A DNA stretch of 64,000 bases from Chrysopilus asiliformis (Eukaryota > Arthropoda > Insecta > Diptera > Rhagionidae), in assembly GCA_964034945.1 (NCBI GenBank), contig OZ035962.1, positions 108,329,534 through 108,393,533 on the forward strand, read 5' to 3'. This document shows positions 51,380 to 62,847 of this stretch, piece after piece. Under the pieces are notes generated by a model. That model did not search any database, had not been told where the DNA came from, and saw nothing but the letters and a program-made list of their open reading frames with translations. The position numbers and the translations under genes are program-made. Numbering within the stretch: position 1 is the first letter of the stretch; every line of letters starts with the position of its first letter.

Positions 51380-51710
51380 ACTGGCTTGCATACCTGTCAT
51401 TGCCGGGTCAAGTTTTTTCAATTTTTTTTTTGATGGCCTATGTTGGAGCTAAACTTCAGGCCAATCGGCTCGGTAGTTTCCCCGCGAAAGAGTAACATAG
51501 CGCAAAAACTAAGTTTCGAAATCACTTTACCCCCTCCCTTTACTCCCCCTACCCCTCGCGCTACTATTCCGTATGCCTATGTTGGAACCAGAACTATTAC
51601 AGACACTCATGCCAAATTTCAAGTCAATCGGTTCAGCTGTTTTTGCGTGAAAGAGGAACAGACAGACAGACACCAACTCATTTTTATATATTAGTATGAT
51701 TAATGAATTT
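51380..51710 (+). repeat. Repeat family B, copy 4
   Basis: Near-complete: CTGGCTTGCATACCTGTCAT start, GCGAAAGAGTAACATAGCGC, TATGTTGGAACCAGAACTA, short GACA repeat, tail CAACTCATTTTTATATATTA then GTATGAT. Confidence 0.8.
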
Positions 51711-52445
51711 TTCGTAAATAAAACGTAAAGTTTTAATTTTTTTTCCGACTTTTTCAACTTCCACGCAGAGAAAACATAGTAAATCTAACTATTTTATAAT
51801 CGGAAATCGGGACTAAAAATAGTTAATTTCAATTACAAAAGTGAAAAAATATTCTTAAGATAAATTTTAGTCTATTTTTTATTTGTTAAATTGCAAGGCT
51901 CTCAAAAAAAAAACTTAGGGTTTGGCGGTGTGTGCAATATTAGATTTTTAAGGTTTTGGAATTAGCAAAACTGGTTTTTGGATATCGCATTATTTTTCAG
52001 TTTTTGTTGCCGGTGTCATTGGTGTAATAAATAAAGGTTTCATAAATTAAATACACTTTACAGAAAATTGAACTTCCTCACAAGGTTTAAAAACTAAAAG
52101 TGTGTTTAATAAAATATTACGTAAGAAATAAACAAAACTTATGATTGAATTTGTGGTTCTCATCAAAATAATTTATCTAGGAGTATAAATTTTGGTTACC
52201 TATCGTTATCGCCTTTGCTGTGATCTTCTTTTATATGACGAAGGCATTTTTAACAGAAGAATTCGCTATGCTGGCCAGACAAAAAATCAAGAAACTCAAA
52301 ATCAAAAAACTTAAAACAAGAAATATGTTGTAAAAATATTTATTTAAAATAAGATAAAAGATTTTTTAATAGTGGTTTGTTTAATTTGTCTTGTATGCTA
52401 TTTTGAACCAAATTCATAAGTATCTACTTGAAAATCTGTCTACAT

Positions 52446-52860
52446 ACTAACTTACATACCCGTCGTTGCCGGTTTAAGTTTTTTGTATAAGTTAATACGC
52501 AGAAAACCGGAAAGAGCTTAAAAACTTTTAAAAAAAATCTTATCCTTACAAAAATTTCCTTTTCGAATTAGTTTAACACTAGATTCGTGACCAGCGACCC
52601 CGAAAACCCCGGAGTGAAACTTTTCAGCCTCCTATTGAGCAGGATTCATGGCGCAAATCGCGGTTTAAAAACACCCAAACCCCCTTTACCCCCCGTTTAA
52701 CCCCTTTTCGGAAAACCTGCCTTAGTGAGCGCCTGCGTGATGGTTGGGACATACTGTGAAAGTTTCAAGTTTCTAGCTTAAGGGGCTTAGGCTGGGCGTT
52801 GATGAATCAGTCAGTCACTCAGTCGGGTTAAACGATTTTATATATAGAGATATAGATAAA
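52446..52860 (+). repeat. Repeat family G (shares the head of family B)
   Basis: Starts TACATACCCGTCGTTGCCGG like B but has a different body (GTGAGCGCCTGCGTGATGG, GGCTTAGGCTGGGCGTTGAT) and ends in CAGTCA repeats followed by TTTATATATAGAGATATAG. Part of the body and tail recurs at about 3440-3640. Confidence 0.6.
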
Positions 52861-54150
52861 AAAAACTTTTTTGAGAGAAAATTTCTCAAATTCTACGAAA
52901 CCGACTTTAAAGAAACTTTGCTATTGTTTATGGGAGGTGACATTGGTTATGTGGTTTCCCAAATTTCCCTTCTTTCTTACCTCCTTTGCTTGAAATTTTT
53001 CTTGAAATTGTGAAAAGAAGAATTTATAGAGGAAGTTCTTTTTGTTAATTATTTAATAAAAAATTAAAACAAATAATACTACAGAAAAATAAATTTAACT
53101 TAAAATTTATTGAATTTAATTTGTTTTTACAGAAATGTTTACGCTAGAAAAATTCAGTGTATAAACGGACGGAGTTAGTAAATAATTTGAAATTGCACCG
53201 CTTTGTACATTAATCGTAATAAATAATTAGATTTTTCTCGTTTAAAAAATACATAAGATACGAAAATTACTGCCACACATTGGACTCTGGCGCCCTAAAA
53301 TCAAACGTTCTTAAGGTGTTAGCCCACATAAGCTCAAATGGTCTGAAAAATGTGAGAATGAAGAAAAAAACGGGATAACATTGATACTGAGAAAATGCAA
53401 TTGATACAAAAACTACGGGAAAACTCGGGCAAAGAAAAATATATTGTATTTCCTCTGCTTTACAAAAACTGGTTTTTCTTTTATTGTTTACAGAAAACTA
53501 GACGAGTTTAGAAAGACATTTACAGCCGTATTCTGGCGTTGTGATACTTAAGTCACAAGTCACAAGTCCATAGAATTTGAGGCTTTTGTGACCGAGTTGT
53601 GACTAGTGACCGTAGCTAGAAAAAGGCTGTTAATTAAAAACTAAAATCAAAGTTGGGCGTTAAAACTTAAGAGCACGAAACTTGACAGACAAACGTAAAT
53701 TTTTCGCATAGTTGGTGTTAATTTCGCTTTAATTTTAAGTTCAATTCTGTTCTGAAGTTTATTGTGTCGCTGTCTTCTCACATATATTTATATTTAGGTC
53801 TCTGAAATATTCCTATTTATAATTTTAAGCTCAATTTTCAGACCATTTGAACTTATGTGGAATAATACCTTTATATGGAACAACTAAAAAAGTGAATGAT
53901 CCCTCAAAAGTGGGGTTATTTACACAAAAAAATCAAATAAAAATAGTGAAAAACAACTAAGATATTCTTATCTGTCTATAGATTCGATGTTTAAATGAAC
54001 ATGTATAAATGGCTGATGCTAAACCTACGTGTAAAATGAACAAATTTAAAATTTAAAACGATATCCAAAAGGAATTTTATGTGAAGTAATTCTAAATATT
54101 ACAAAAAAAAATTACGATGTGCTTATGAAAAAAAAAATCCTAGACATTAT
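52861..54150. other. No gene recognised (3' side of tetraspanin)
   Basis: AT-rich; small GTCACAAGTCACAAGT inverted motifs near 53554-53610. Confidence 0.3.
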
Positions 54151-54153
54151 TTA

Positions 54154-57100
54154 TTATTCGATCATGTTGAACAGCGAACATGAGAATATCATTCCAAATA
54201 CCTGAAAAAAAAATGTTTCGGGAATTAATTTATTGCAATTGAGAGAAGTGATATTATTTTATTACCATTAGAATGGCTACTCCGATTCCCGCACCTCCAA
54301 TAACAGCCGCATGTTCTCTTACATATATCGTGGTAACATTCAGACATCCTTTTGAATGAATAGAGAGCGGTGATGGTGCATCAACGCACGGCTGACGTTG
54401 TCCTCCGAAGAGCTCTTGACAGCAGGATTCTGGAATTCGACCATTCAATTGCCAATCGCGCCAGGACTCGATGCCACAACATTCTAGGCGTTCTTGTGTT
54501 AAATCCCAAGCAAGAGTTACTTCTCGGCGATTACCGTACAGTTTCAGTGAGGATATCATTTCCTAAAATCATTTTAAAATTTCAATTGTTTACTTATAAA
54601 GGGTCTTTCAACAAGGACATAACAATTTTGTATTTTAATAAAAACGCACCCTAAAACTTTTTTTATGATCTGGCAATGCTAAAACGTCAGTCAAGATTTA
54701 CATTTTTTATTTTTAAGGTTTTTTTTTGGGTTTACATGCCACACAGCTGGTCTAACAATTGATCTATCGAAGGAGAAGTTCGGTAATCGTGTAATCTCGA
54801 GAAATGGTCCGGTCGAATGGCCACCTCGCTCATGCGATTTAACGCCGTTGGATTTCTTTTTATGGGGTTATGTTAAGTTGTTGGTTTATGCCAACAAGCC
54901 AACAACGTTAGAGGAGCTCAGGGTCAATATCGAAGGCGAAATTGCCAACGTTCCGGCCGATATGTGTGGAAAATTGGCTCCAAAGAATCAATCAGCAAAC
55001 GTGCTCTCGGTGGCCATATGAATTTCATACTTAAATGTAACATGTCCACTACACCTGGAATAAATTTCAGCCCGATATTTCAATTATTCTGTGTTTTATT
55101 TAAATACAAAATTGTTATGTCCTTGTTGAAAGACCCGATATATATTTTTTTATATATGTATTGTACGAGAGATATTTTTCATTTAAAAATCAAGTTCAGA
55201 TTTTTTATATTGTTTTAACTTTTTTTTTAGCTTTAAACATTGTACAATGGTTAGTTATTTCAATTATTCACTCAATAATTCACATCTGTAAAATTTTTAC
55301 ATTACGAAAAACTCTTCAACATGAAACAAAAAGAACAACATGATAAAAAATGTATGAAAAAACACGCCTAATGTGATCACTTATGTATATTTCGAGTTAA
55401 AAGTGTTGATTTCATGATAGTTAAATGCGCAGCATTAAAGAAAATTTCAGGTATTTATTTGGCGACGTTTTAACCAATAAAATTGTGATCGTAGACAAAG
55501 TTGCACCTGAAACCAAAGCGTAACGCTTTTAATTTAACTCTCAATTAGAATTGGTTCGATAAGTTTGACAAACAGATTAACTTTTGTTAAACAAAAAAAT
55601 GTGTTTACGGCAAATTAAGTTATGTTTTTGCTTTTGTCCTCGTTGTTGATGAATTTATGTAACATTCAGTAACAATTTTAGAGTCATGAGTACAACAGAA
55701 GATGTTTTTTTAACTTGTTTTAGATTTTTGTGTTTGGATTTTTTTTTGTGATTCACCCACTAGTCTGGAATTAAGTAAGTGACGTCCTTGAACATTTTTT
55801 TACACTTCAAATACTTTGAACCAGACAAAAAAGCGCACTCGGCGATTTTTAAAGTCATACATTTTTTTATGGTTTTGGAAAGAATATTTCTTGTTGAAAA
55901 ATTTAGAACAAAAGGCGTTTAGAAAACCCTTCAACTAGAGTCATTATTTAAATAAATCATTATTTCGTTATTCTAATAGGAAGTTATTTTGTTTGTGAAT
56001 GATAAGTGATTTTTAACTACAATTTTTCAATTAAATTTGATTGCGATCTCAAAATCTTTTGAAATCCATTTTCATAAGATTTTTAGATAGCAAAATATTG
56101 AATTATGAAATCCACGAAAACCAATTTTTCAGAAAATTACACGTTCAATGTACAGTAATTCCTCCAACTTTCTAACTGCGCGGTTTCGCAACTGCGCGGT
56201 TAAGTTTTTAATACAAAAATTTCGAACTGCGCGGTAAAAATTTCGCAGCTGCGCGGTTTTTTTTTATAATTTTTTTATAGTTTAAATAAACTGCGCGGTT
56301 TTTTTTTATAGTTTAAAAAAACATGTTCCTAACCCCAAAATTTCATACAAAGTAGGGTTCACAGTGCGCGGTTTCGGTTTGCGCGCTTTTTTTGTGGACC
56401 GTATCTACCGCGCAGTTGGAGGGATTACTGTATTAAAAAAAAATGCATTATTAATCCTTGTACGAGTATGACTTTTAAAAATTATTTTAAATAATTTGAA
56501 AAATATTTACTCACCTGACGCATAGTTTGTGAAACTTTTTCTCTAAAAACGTACCCCAGAATGCCCCCAATAAGCATTGTGACGAATATTAAAAACACGA
56601 TGATAAAGTACTGAAAAAAAAATTATTAAAATTGGCAAAATAGTTCTTAAGTATGAATTAAAGAATTTTGTAAAATATGTTTTTTTAATTTAAGAGACAA
56701 ATCAATGTGATGTTTTCAAATTTTCAATTTTTTTTAATGTTGTTTCCATTTATTAAAAAGAAACTCAACCCTAAAAAACCTAAATCGCGATTCTTTCTAA
56801 GAATTTTTGTAGAAACCTACTGATCTTTTCGGAAACCCCCTTCCCCAACTGTGATTGTAAGACCATAGGATTATTACTGATTTATGACACAGAAAGAAAA
56901 AATAGTTAAATTTGCTTCAACCTACGAGAATAGTGGCTTAACCATGCTTATTATTCTTAAAACTTACTACAAACGTACTTAATTCAACTATTAAATGGTC
57001 AAACATGTTTGTTATAGTTGGATTAAGTACGTGTGTAGTAAGTTTTGAGAAGATTTTATCACGTAAGCATGGTTAAATCACTATTCTCGTAGATTGACGC

Positions 57101-58185
57101 AATTTTAAATATTTTTTTCTTTCTGTGTACAGTCCGAAGAAAACGGCCGAACTTCGGCTTTGGTTTCGGCAAAAAACTGACCTTCGGTCGGACTTTAAAA
57201 CCCTTGTTAATTTTCTAATAGATCCGAAATTTTTTTATTTTCATAAAAAGTAAATTTTATAAAACTGTTTAATCTAAATAAATAAGTTTGACGACCCTCA
57301 GCGGGTCATAACTTTTCGGTTGCTGTATGGATTTTTCCATGATTTTTTTTGTGTTTGACCACAAGATTTTTTCACAAAATACGAGAGTTTTGAGATTTTC
57401 GGCTTTAGATTCATTAACTTTTAGACTACTGGCATTTCTACATAAATATCATTGGTTTTTGTTTTAAATATTTGTTATACATATCGTCGGCTAAAAGTGA
57501 AATTGTGCTAAGTCCATTATACCAAATTTGACAGAAGAGCAATAAAAAACCTTGGTCAATCATTTTAATTTTCATTTAAAGAAAACAGAGTCTCATTTAA
57601 AGAAAACTGAGCCCAATTTTTCTCATTTAAAGAAAACTGAGTGGTTTTGAAAGAGAATTAAAACGATTTAACAAGGTTTTCATTGCTCTTCTGGAAAATT
57701 ATACCAAATGGACTTAGCACAATTTCACATTTAGCCGACGATATTTTGCGTCGGATCGCCGAAATGGTATAAAACTCTCAAAGTTTAGACTGTTACATTG
57801 ATTGGTCCCCTTAAGTAAAATATAAAAATTAAAAAATCCAACACTTACTGTTAAAAGCAGACATTTAACCTCCTTCGCTGCTCCCATACATCCGATAAAT
57901 GATAAAATACAAATTACAATAGCAGTAACAAGTAGGACCCAAACAGCTCCAGCAAATAGATTCGTTCCTAGAAGATCATTAACAAAACTTTTGTCTACTA
58001 ATGTCCAGACGCATAACGCAAACACTATTGCCCCGCCGAGCTGTGGAATTAAATTAATTAAAAAAATGTTTATTCTTATTGTATAAGAAAATACTCACGA
58101 AAATGATAAAATTAGCCACGAACAAACTATATTTGACGAATTGACCACAGCAGTCCATACGACCTCCGAACCCCATTTTGTCGTC
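54154..58185 (-). CDS. Tetraspanin, five coding exons
   Basis: Four-pass membrane scaffold protein organising membrane microdomains. Coding exons (minus): 58176-58099, 58040-57849, 56610-56515, 54562-54266, 54201-54154; all junctions phase 0, 236 residues. The first exon extends 5' to an acceptor at 58186, so a 5'-UTR exon lies upstream. Starts MGFGGRMDCCGQFVKYSLFV; membrane segments about 13-35, 50-75, 91-112 and 208-230. The large extracellular loop has the signature C150-C151-G152, PESC169-C170, C181 and C195, enough for three disulfides. The wording (CCQELFGGQR, HAAVIGGAGIGVAILM) resembles insect tetraspanins of the CD151/CD9 group. A possible AATAAA overlaps the stop codon (54155-54150). 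Introns are rich in mobile elements. Confidence 0.93.
54599..55138 (+). mobile_element. Tc1/mariner-superfamily deletion derivative, 540 bp (tetraspanin intron 4)
   Basis: About 37-bp terminal inverted repeats (GGGTCTTTCAACAAGGACAT and inverse), flanked by TA. The frame from 54737 encodes CHTAGLTIDLSKEKFGNRVI, WPPRSCDLTPLDFFLWGYVK; a frameshift near 54960 separates the ENWLQRINQ tail. The N-terminal half of the transposase is missing. Same family as 20756-20992. Confidence 0.88.
56153..56430. mobile_element. Pogo-like MITE, 278 bp (tetraspanin intron 3)
   Basis: CAGTAATTCCTCCAACT at left and AGTTGGAGGGATTACTG at right, TA on both sides (56151-56152, 56431-56432). The left half has several direct copies of CTGCGCGGTT. 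Confidence 0.85.
56887..57128. mobile_element. Foldback MITE, 242 bp (tetraspanin intron 2)
   Basis: Ends ACACAGAAAGAAAAAAT and ATTTTTTCTTTCTGTGT; long imperfect arms share CTACGAGAATAGTG, ACCATGCTTA and TTACTACA in inverse order. Confidence 0.8.
57481..57744. mobile_element. MITE with about 74-bp arms and a tandem-repeat loop (tetraspanin intron 2)
   Basis: ATATCGTCGGCTAAAAGTGA at left and TTTAGCCGACGATAT at right; arms about 74 bp. The loop holds three copies of TCATTTAAAGAAAAC(T/A)GAG. Inside the arms, TTATACCAAAT is in the same orientation on both sides, unlike the rest. Confidence 0.8.
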
Positions 58186-61100
58186 CTAGAAAGAAATAAT
58201 TTTTTAAAAAAATGTTAATGAGCGGTTCAAATTTTGTGCTGTGACTGTTTTTCTTGAACTGTTTCTATTTCTCGACTTTTCTCTATCATTCATGATTAAA
58301 ACAATGGCATAACTAAGGAAGAGTGGAGGTGGAATACGTCCGATTCAATATTTAGGGGTTCTTGAAGGTCTGTACCCTAGAAAATGTGTTTCTAACCTAA
58401 AAAGTCTGTTTCCAGCTTGTATCTAGTTGGGAAGCGAGCGACCTTCTTCAGAGGCAGCTTAGCAATACTGCGTTGGAGCGTGAATAGTAGGTAAGTTAAA
58501 TTAATCTTTAAGAAAAAACGAAACGGAGAATGACAAACGCTCTCCTAAACAAATGAATTTTTTTTTAAATTAACATTTTGCCTGTCATCATATAGAGTAT
58601 TTGACGATTGGCCCCTGGCAATTGTAGCTTTATATTAGAAAAATTCATTTTTTTTCAAGTTGATTATTCAGTAGTTATAAAAATACTATACCACATGTGC
58701 CCGTTTATGATTACTAACAATTATTTCCAGCATAATAATTAAATACTAATGTTTCAGTTAATATAATTAAAGTGATAATAATAACTTTTGGTCATATATC
58801 ACGAAATCGTTCCCACCTTTTAAGCAGGTGCAGCTAGACAAACACATTGTGAATCAGAAATTATGAATCATTGGAAGCTGTCACCCAGTTAGCATCATCG
58901 CATGATTTATCTAATTTAAGTCAAACGAAAGTTATGTAAACATTTTTGAAAAACCATTCGTATCTGACGACAGTTTTCTAGTTTCTCCAAGATAATTATG
59001 TGATTAACTTCTCATTAAATTCTTGCAGAGGCTCTCATTAAAAGCCCATTTATCCTCCGGCTCGACTTCATCTAAAAGCGGCGATGTTCAAACTCCATTT
59101 TTGCAGGCACTTTAGCTACGTAGGATGGAGGAGCGGTAGAGAACATTTACCTGATTGATAAAAACGCATCCCATATATAGTGTCCCATAAGCCAAACTTC
59201 GCTATCAGATAGAATTCGTGTCCGTTTAATGAATTTAATGGACAATCCGACCATCAAGCAAAGTAAAAATGATGGATGAACCCGACGTTGTTCGGCATAT
59301 GTGAAACTTTGCGTTTACCGGGGAATTAGCAATTATCAGATGGCCAGCTTGGCTTACCGGCCCATAAATTATCTTATCGACAGATATGCCACGGTGAACA
59401 TTACTTTGACTAAATGTACAAATTGCCCGCCAAAGATTTCTGTGAGATAACTTTCACCTTTGGAATTCATTTTCATCCATCGACAGATCTACCACAGATT
59501 CAAAGATACCAGCCAAATCTCATACAAGCCACTTCCTTGTTCCCGCTCCGGCTCTCTTCTATCATACACATAAGGCAATTTATGCTCGTCCATCCATTAT
59601 CTTTGTTGGTGTCGCAAAGGCTTTTAGTTCTGATGTAAGTTGTAAATTTGCTTATCTCAATAGATATGAAACATATCTATTAGATAACATTATAACAGCT
59701 GCACAGCCTTCAAACGGAATGCTGGCTGTCAAACTATGTCCAGTTTACGCGACAGGTATTTGAAGTGGTTTCGCTTCAGGCTTCTTAAAAAAAATTCCAT
59801 CCAACGTCAGTTTTTGGCCTGGTGCGATTCACGGAGTGTTTTTTGTTTGTTTAGACGCACTTAAAGGACAATTAACCCGTGCGAAATGTCCAGGAATCGT
59901 GGTATAAATACGATCATTGTTGCGGATTCCATTTAAGTAAACGTTTTTATTTCGTCGTAAATTTTTAGTGTTAATATGCATATGTTCATATATTTCTGTT
60001 CCTAACAATATCAAAAGACCCCTCTTTGTTTTGGCCATAAAATGAAACTTATTGTCAATTTTCGGGGATTTCGTCAACCACAATACTTTGCAGTTTGAGC
60101 AATGGATGAAGTCGAGAAATTATTTAAACAATTGTCACTTGAAAACAAGCAATAAAATTTGTTTTCATAAAAACTTCATTTTTATTAGCATGTTTTTATG
60201 TCTGCACATGGGAAATAAACAAAGTCATGATGTGTGTTAATGTTGCGTAATTTTCGCGGAAAAACATAATAACCCGTGACCATGTCGTAAATATTTTGTC
60301 TCAAATGAAAATGAACGTGTTAAATAGATTTTGTTAGAAGGAATCTTTTCCTGGGACGAGGGGTGGGGAAACAGTATTATTTTTGCTTTAAAAAAAAGGA
60401 TACTATAAGCTCAAATCCAAAGGCGCATAAGATAGGAATATTGGTCATAAACATGACCGAAACGTCGGTTTAATAAATAACCAGAAGGGAAAGTTGAAAT
60501 TGTTTTATTTCATAGAAGGACCGAAGAGCTTAAAAACCAACCAAAAAGAAATAAGATAGGAATGTAAAATTGTAACAGAACAAAACTTGAAACACTTTAA
60601 TGATAAGAACAAATTTTTCCCAGGTAGGTAGATCTATAATGTTTAACGTATCATGTTCAAAATCAATAGAAAGCGCCTTATCTTACTTCAGGCAGACTTC
60701 AAAAACTTTTAGCAAAATAGAAAAAAAACTCCTTCTATACATAATCCTTTACAATAATGCACTCCACCTGCGGCTTATAAGTCAAATGTGCTAGGAAAAA
60801 ATTAAAGAACTTGGCATTCAAAATTTTTAATCAGAGATACGAGTTTTAATTAAAATGTTAATTAAAAGCATTGGCTAGCCACGATTATAACCACCACAAG
60901 GGCCGCCTATACGGAATAAACCCTTGGATGGACGTGGATTAGGACATTATTAGAGAAACACATGAGGAAGTGATCCTTCAATCCAACCTGATTGTCTTCA
61001 TGCCCCGAGATATTCCTTCAGTTCAAGTTAGTTGAATTTTCCGCCTGGTCAACATATCTAGGAGGTCGGATTCCCCGTTTTAATTAGAGAAATGGGATTT

Positions 61101-61926
61101 ATGATGGCAATAGGGAGCCTAACTGTGTTAAGTACTAAATGGGAAAGATTCATTTCAGGCGGACTAAAATCCTAGCAAAATTCGTCATGTACATCTATCG
61201 AAGGACACACATAAGGACGCTACTTTGAATGAATGATTTTTGAATTTGCTACAGGGCCAAAATATATGTAATAGAACAAAACCATTGAATATGAAATTTT
61301 ATACAACCGAAAGGTAAAAATACTTCCCCGAAATTAAATTAAAAAGTTAAGGATCATGGCTAAATTTTATTTTGTATCCTCGCTTGTTGAAAAGATTTTA
61401 TTCCAATGACTTAATTAAGTTATGGAAACGGAATACATATTTATATGTATTTTATATAATTATGAGACTTTTAATTTAAAAGTTATTTCATTTGAAATTA
61501 AAATTGAACAACTTCACTTAACTTTAAAAAAAACCATTGAAGTGGTTTCTTACTTGATTTGGAATTCAATTAAAGAAAGAGAATCGTAGAAGAAATTCAC
61601 CTTTTCCAATTTTTTATGTTGTAAATGGTGTTGTGCAAATATGTCTTTGGGGAGTTACTTATACAGACTGCACTCATGAGCACTTAAGGTTAGTGTGTAG
61701 TTGGCAGGAAACATCAATTAAATTCTCTTTCTTCGTTGAATTTTTCCCCTTTTGCCGAAACTTCTTGCAAAATACATAAGAAAAGTTACATTGCCAAGAA
61801 GAAATCGCCAAGAGGAGACTCCTTGATTCAAAAACTTGGTTTTTTCGTAAATTCCAATTAAAATTGTGTAGTAAAATTGGTTTTTAATACAGTTATTTCA
61901 ATGATAGCAACGTTATTGGAATTATA
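58186..61926. other. No coding gene recognised (upstream of tetraspanin)
   Basis: 58.8-59.8 kb is less AT-rich than its surroundings and could contain tetraspanin regulatory or 5'-UTR sequence, but I see no diagnostic motif. A hammerhead-like relic is at about 60443-60470. Confidence 0.35.
60443..60472 (+). other. Hammerhead-ribozyme-like relic / retroelement tail
   Basis: A perfect 6-bp hairpin (GGTCAT AAAC ATGACC) is followed directly by GAAACGTCGG, the layout of stem II plus the GAAAC core strand of hammerhead ribozymes found in Penelope-like elements. The CUGAUGA strand expected before the hairpin is not recognisable. Confidence 0.25.
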
Positions 61927-62845
61927 AAGGGTGTTTTTTTTAGACGTGTGGTTTTCAATCTGGCACTACTTTTTTCGGAGTTGGTCTTTTTGACAGTTAT
62001 CACTTGATTTATGCTCAATTTGGTTTGCCATTTCGTCAAACGACCATCAAGCGCGTCGCACGTTCGGTGAATGGGCCCAAAACGAGATGGCCACCGATCC
62101 CGATTTTCACAAGAAAATTTTGTTCAGCGATGAAGCTCACTTTTGGTTGAATGGGTACGTCAATAAGCAAAATTGTCGCATTTGGAGGGATGGTAATCCA
62201 CAAGCCATTCTTCAGACGCCGTTACATCCTCAAAAAGTCACTGTTTGGGGTGCTCTATGGGCAGAGGGAATAATTGGTCCATATTTCTTCAAAAATGAAG
62301 CCGGCCATAATGTTACAGTAAATGGGGAACGCTATAGAGCCATGATTAATGACTTTTTCGTGCCTGAATTGGAGGATGTTGATGTGGACGACCTTTGGTT
62401 CCAACAAGACGGCGCTACATGCCATACAGCCAACGAAACAATCAATTTATTGAAGGAAACTTTTGGTGAGCGCATTATCTCGCGTCGTGGGCCTGTGGCG
62501 TGGCCTCCAAGATCGTGCGATTTAACACCGCTGGACTATTTTTTGTGGGGTTATGTGAAGTCGCTTGTCTACGCAGATAAGCCCGAGACGATTGACGCTT
62601 TGGAAGAGAATATTCGGCGCGTTATTGCTGACATACGGCCCCAATTGCTGCAAAAAGTGGTCGAAAATTGGGCCTCTCGGCTGGAATTTATTCGAGCCAG
62701 CCGCGGCGGCCACTTGCCCGAAATCATTTTTAAAACATAATGGCAAACCCTTATCTTTATAATAAAGCTAAACTCTTGGCCATAACATTAAATTATATGC
62801 GTTTTATTTCTTCTTGAAAACCACACGTCTAAAAAAAACACCCTT
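61927..62845 (+). mobile_element. Tc1/mariner-superfamily element, 919 bp, N-terminally deleted
   Basis: About 32-bp terminal inverted repeats (AAGGGTGTTTTTTTTAGACG and inverse), with TA at 61925-61926 and 62846-62847. One long intact frame encodes the catalytic part of the transposase. The element is shorter than typical 1.2-1.3 kb autonomous members because the N-terminal DNA-binding region is deleted. Confidence 0.92.
62039..62740 (+). CDS. Transposase catalytic domain (Tc1/mariner superfamily), N-terminally truncated
   Basis: Frame open from about 62039 (DHQARRTFGEWAQNE) through ATG 62087 to TAA 62738-62740. Catalytic motifs: FSDEAHFWLNGYVNKQN with the first Asp, LWFQQDGATCHTANET with the second, WPPRSCDLTPLDYFLWGY with the third; I count 36 residues between the second and third Asp, more than the 34 of mariner. 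C-terminus RGGHLPEIIF is typical. No stops or frameshifts in 217 codons after the ATG, so the copy is young. Without the helix-turn-helix region it should not bind its ends; it could only compete with a full transposase. Confidence 0.85.
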   Translation, partial: NDHQARRTFGEWAQNEMATDPDFHKKILFSDEAHFWLNGYVNKQNCRIWRDGNPQAILQTPLHPQKVTVWGALWAEGIIGPYFFKNEAGHNVTVNGERYRAMINDFFVPELEDVDVDDLWFQQDGATCHTANETINLLKETFGERIISRRGPVAWPPRSCDLTPLDYFLWGYVKSLVYADKPETIDALEENIRRVIADIRPQLLQKVVENWASRLEFIRASRGGHLPEIIFKT

Positions 62846-62847
62846 TA

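Noticed and set aside
54370..54654. 94-codon plus-strand frame
   Set aside because: Antisense shadow of tetraspanin exon 4 running into the Tc1-like element end.
59414..59638. 74-codon frame in the less AT-rich region upstream of tetraspanin
   Set aside because: No domain resemblance, no splice context, no membrane or signal pattern.
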